From Bythopirellula goksoeyrii (GTDB lineage Bacteria > Planctomycetota > Planctomycetia > Pirellulales > Lacipirellulaceae): a stretch of 64,000 nt of DNA. The position numbers were made by a program, and so were the translations under genes. The notes beneath the pieces were generated by a model. That model ran no database searches. It was not told the DNA's origin and saw only the letters and a list, made by a program, of their open reading frames with translations. The stretch is taken from the NCBI RefSeq assembly GCF_008065115.1, contig NZ_CP042913.1, forward strand, positions 3,257,256 through 3,321,255, read 5' to 3'. This document shows positions 63,827-64,000 of this stretch, in pieces (the first letter of the stretch is position 1; each line of letters opens with the position of its first letter).

Positions 63827-64000
63827 AGAACGTGTTTTGAAATTCAGTAGTTCCCAATACGCGAGATTTCTAAAGGTGAACGCAAGGTCCCTCAGGACAA
63901 TGGTTTTTGTCAAATCAAATCATTCTCCAAGGAGGGAGCCATGCGTTCACAACAGGATTATATCGTTACCAAGAATGAAGTACACGGCTATGCCAACGAT
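63827..64000 (+). mobile_element. Insertion sequence, second copy, cut by window edge
   Basis: The last 174 bases repeat, in reverse orientation, the right end of the element at 14772-16115. Agreement begins at AGAACGTG (63827) and includes the ATTCAGTAGTTCCCAATACG inverted repeat (63842-63861). Only one difference is seen in the shared part (G at 63863 against the complement of T at 16079). The transposase lies on the plus strand. Confidence 0.92.
63941..64000 (+). CDS. IS4-type transposase, N-terminal part (second copy)
   Basis: The first 20 codons are identical to those of the transposase at 14799-16001, preceded by the same GGAGGGAG ribosome binding site. The rest is outside the window. 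This copy runs in the opposite direction to the first. Confidence 0.92.
   Translation, partial: MRSQQDYIVTKNEVHGYAND

Noticed and set aside
1..64000. CRISPR arrays, tRNA and rRNA genes, exosortase gene
   Set aside because: None seen when reading both strands; no regularly spaced repeats and no tRNA-like cloverleaf were noticed. Short RNAs without strong signals could be missed by eye.

Overview
The window looks like chromosomal DNA of a planctomycete, most likely a Pirellulales/Lacipirellulaceae-type bacterium. The signs are several secreted proteins with a C-terminal PEP-CTERM sorting signal, a dockerin-like Ca-binding segment of the form DGxDFLxWQRxxG placed just before that signal, a DUF1559 prepilin-like protein, an N-terminal 'LESRQLLS' export motif, and an abundance of polysaccharide-degrading enzymes. 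No rRNA, tRNA, CRISPR array or exosortase gene was seen.

Layout. (A) 1-10.6 kb is a pectin / rhamnogalacturonan-I locus: a LamG-PL11 rhamnogalacturonan lyase cut by the window edge, a GH28 polygalacturonase, then a tightly packed plus-strand operon of CE12 acetylesterase, PL1 pectate lyase, GH106 alpha-L-rhamnosidase and a decayed esterase pseudogene. (B) 10.9-14.05 kb holds a PEP-CTERM protein and a PQQ-type sugar dehydrogenase with dockerin and PEP-CTERM. (C) 14.1-16.5 kb is a mobile-element graveyard: an IS30 transposase remnant, a 135-bp direct repeat, and a complete IS4/ISH3-like insertion sequence. (D) 16.6-33.2 kb is an amino acid/peptide and transport block: a membrane alpha/beta-hydrolase, AbgT and ThrE on the plus strand, then a long minus-strand run of adaptor, RND pump, DcaP-like porin, SLC13 permease, second AbgT, M20 peptidase and glutaminase. 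(E) 33.3-38.8 kb carries an exported beta-carbonic anhydrase, BrkB, DUF3611 and DUF502 membrane proteins, a broken HdeD gene, a small Tyr/Pro/Arg-rich exported protein and an AEC transporter. (F) 38.9-62.2 kb is a glucan-utilisation region that I interpret as directed at beta-1,2-glucan: a GH94 phosphorylase of the oligoglucan phosphorylase size, one clear GH144 protein with CBM-like and FN3 domains, a second GH144-like protein, two more distant alpha/alpha-toroid proteins with dockerin and PEP-CTERM, a GH1 beta-glucosidase, a GPH-type sugar symporter and a LacI regulator. (G) A sulfatase follows, and the window ends inside a second, oppositely oriented copy of the same insertion sequence.

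Regulation. The lacI promoter and the promoter of the GH94 operon each carry a 14-bp operator immediately after the -10 box. The two operators are exact reverse complements of each other, and both promoters have the same geometry (-35, 18 bp, -10, 4 bp, operator). Two further sites of this type lie upstream of a PEP-CTERM gene at 52.5 kb. This ties the separated gene clusters of region F into one putative regulon.
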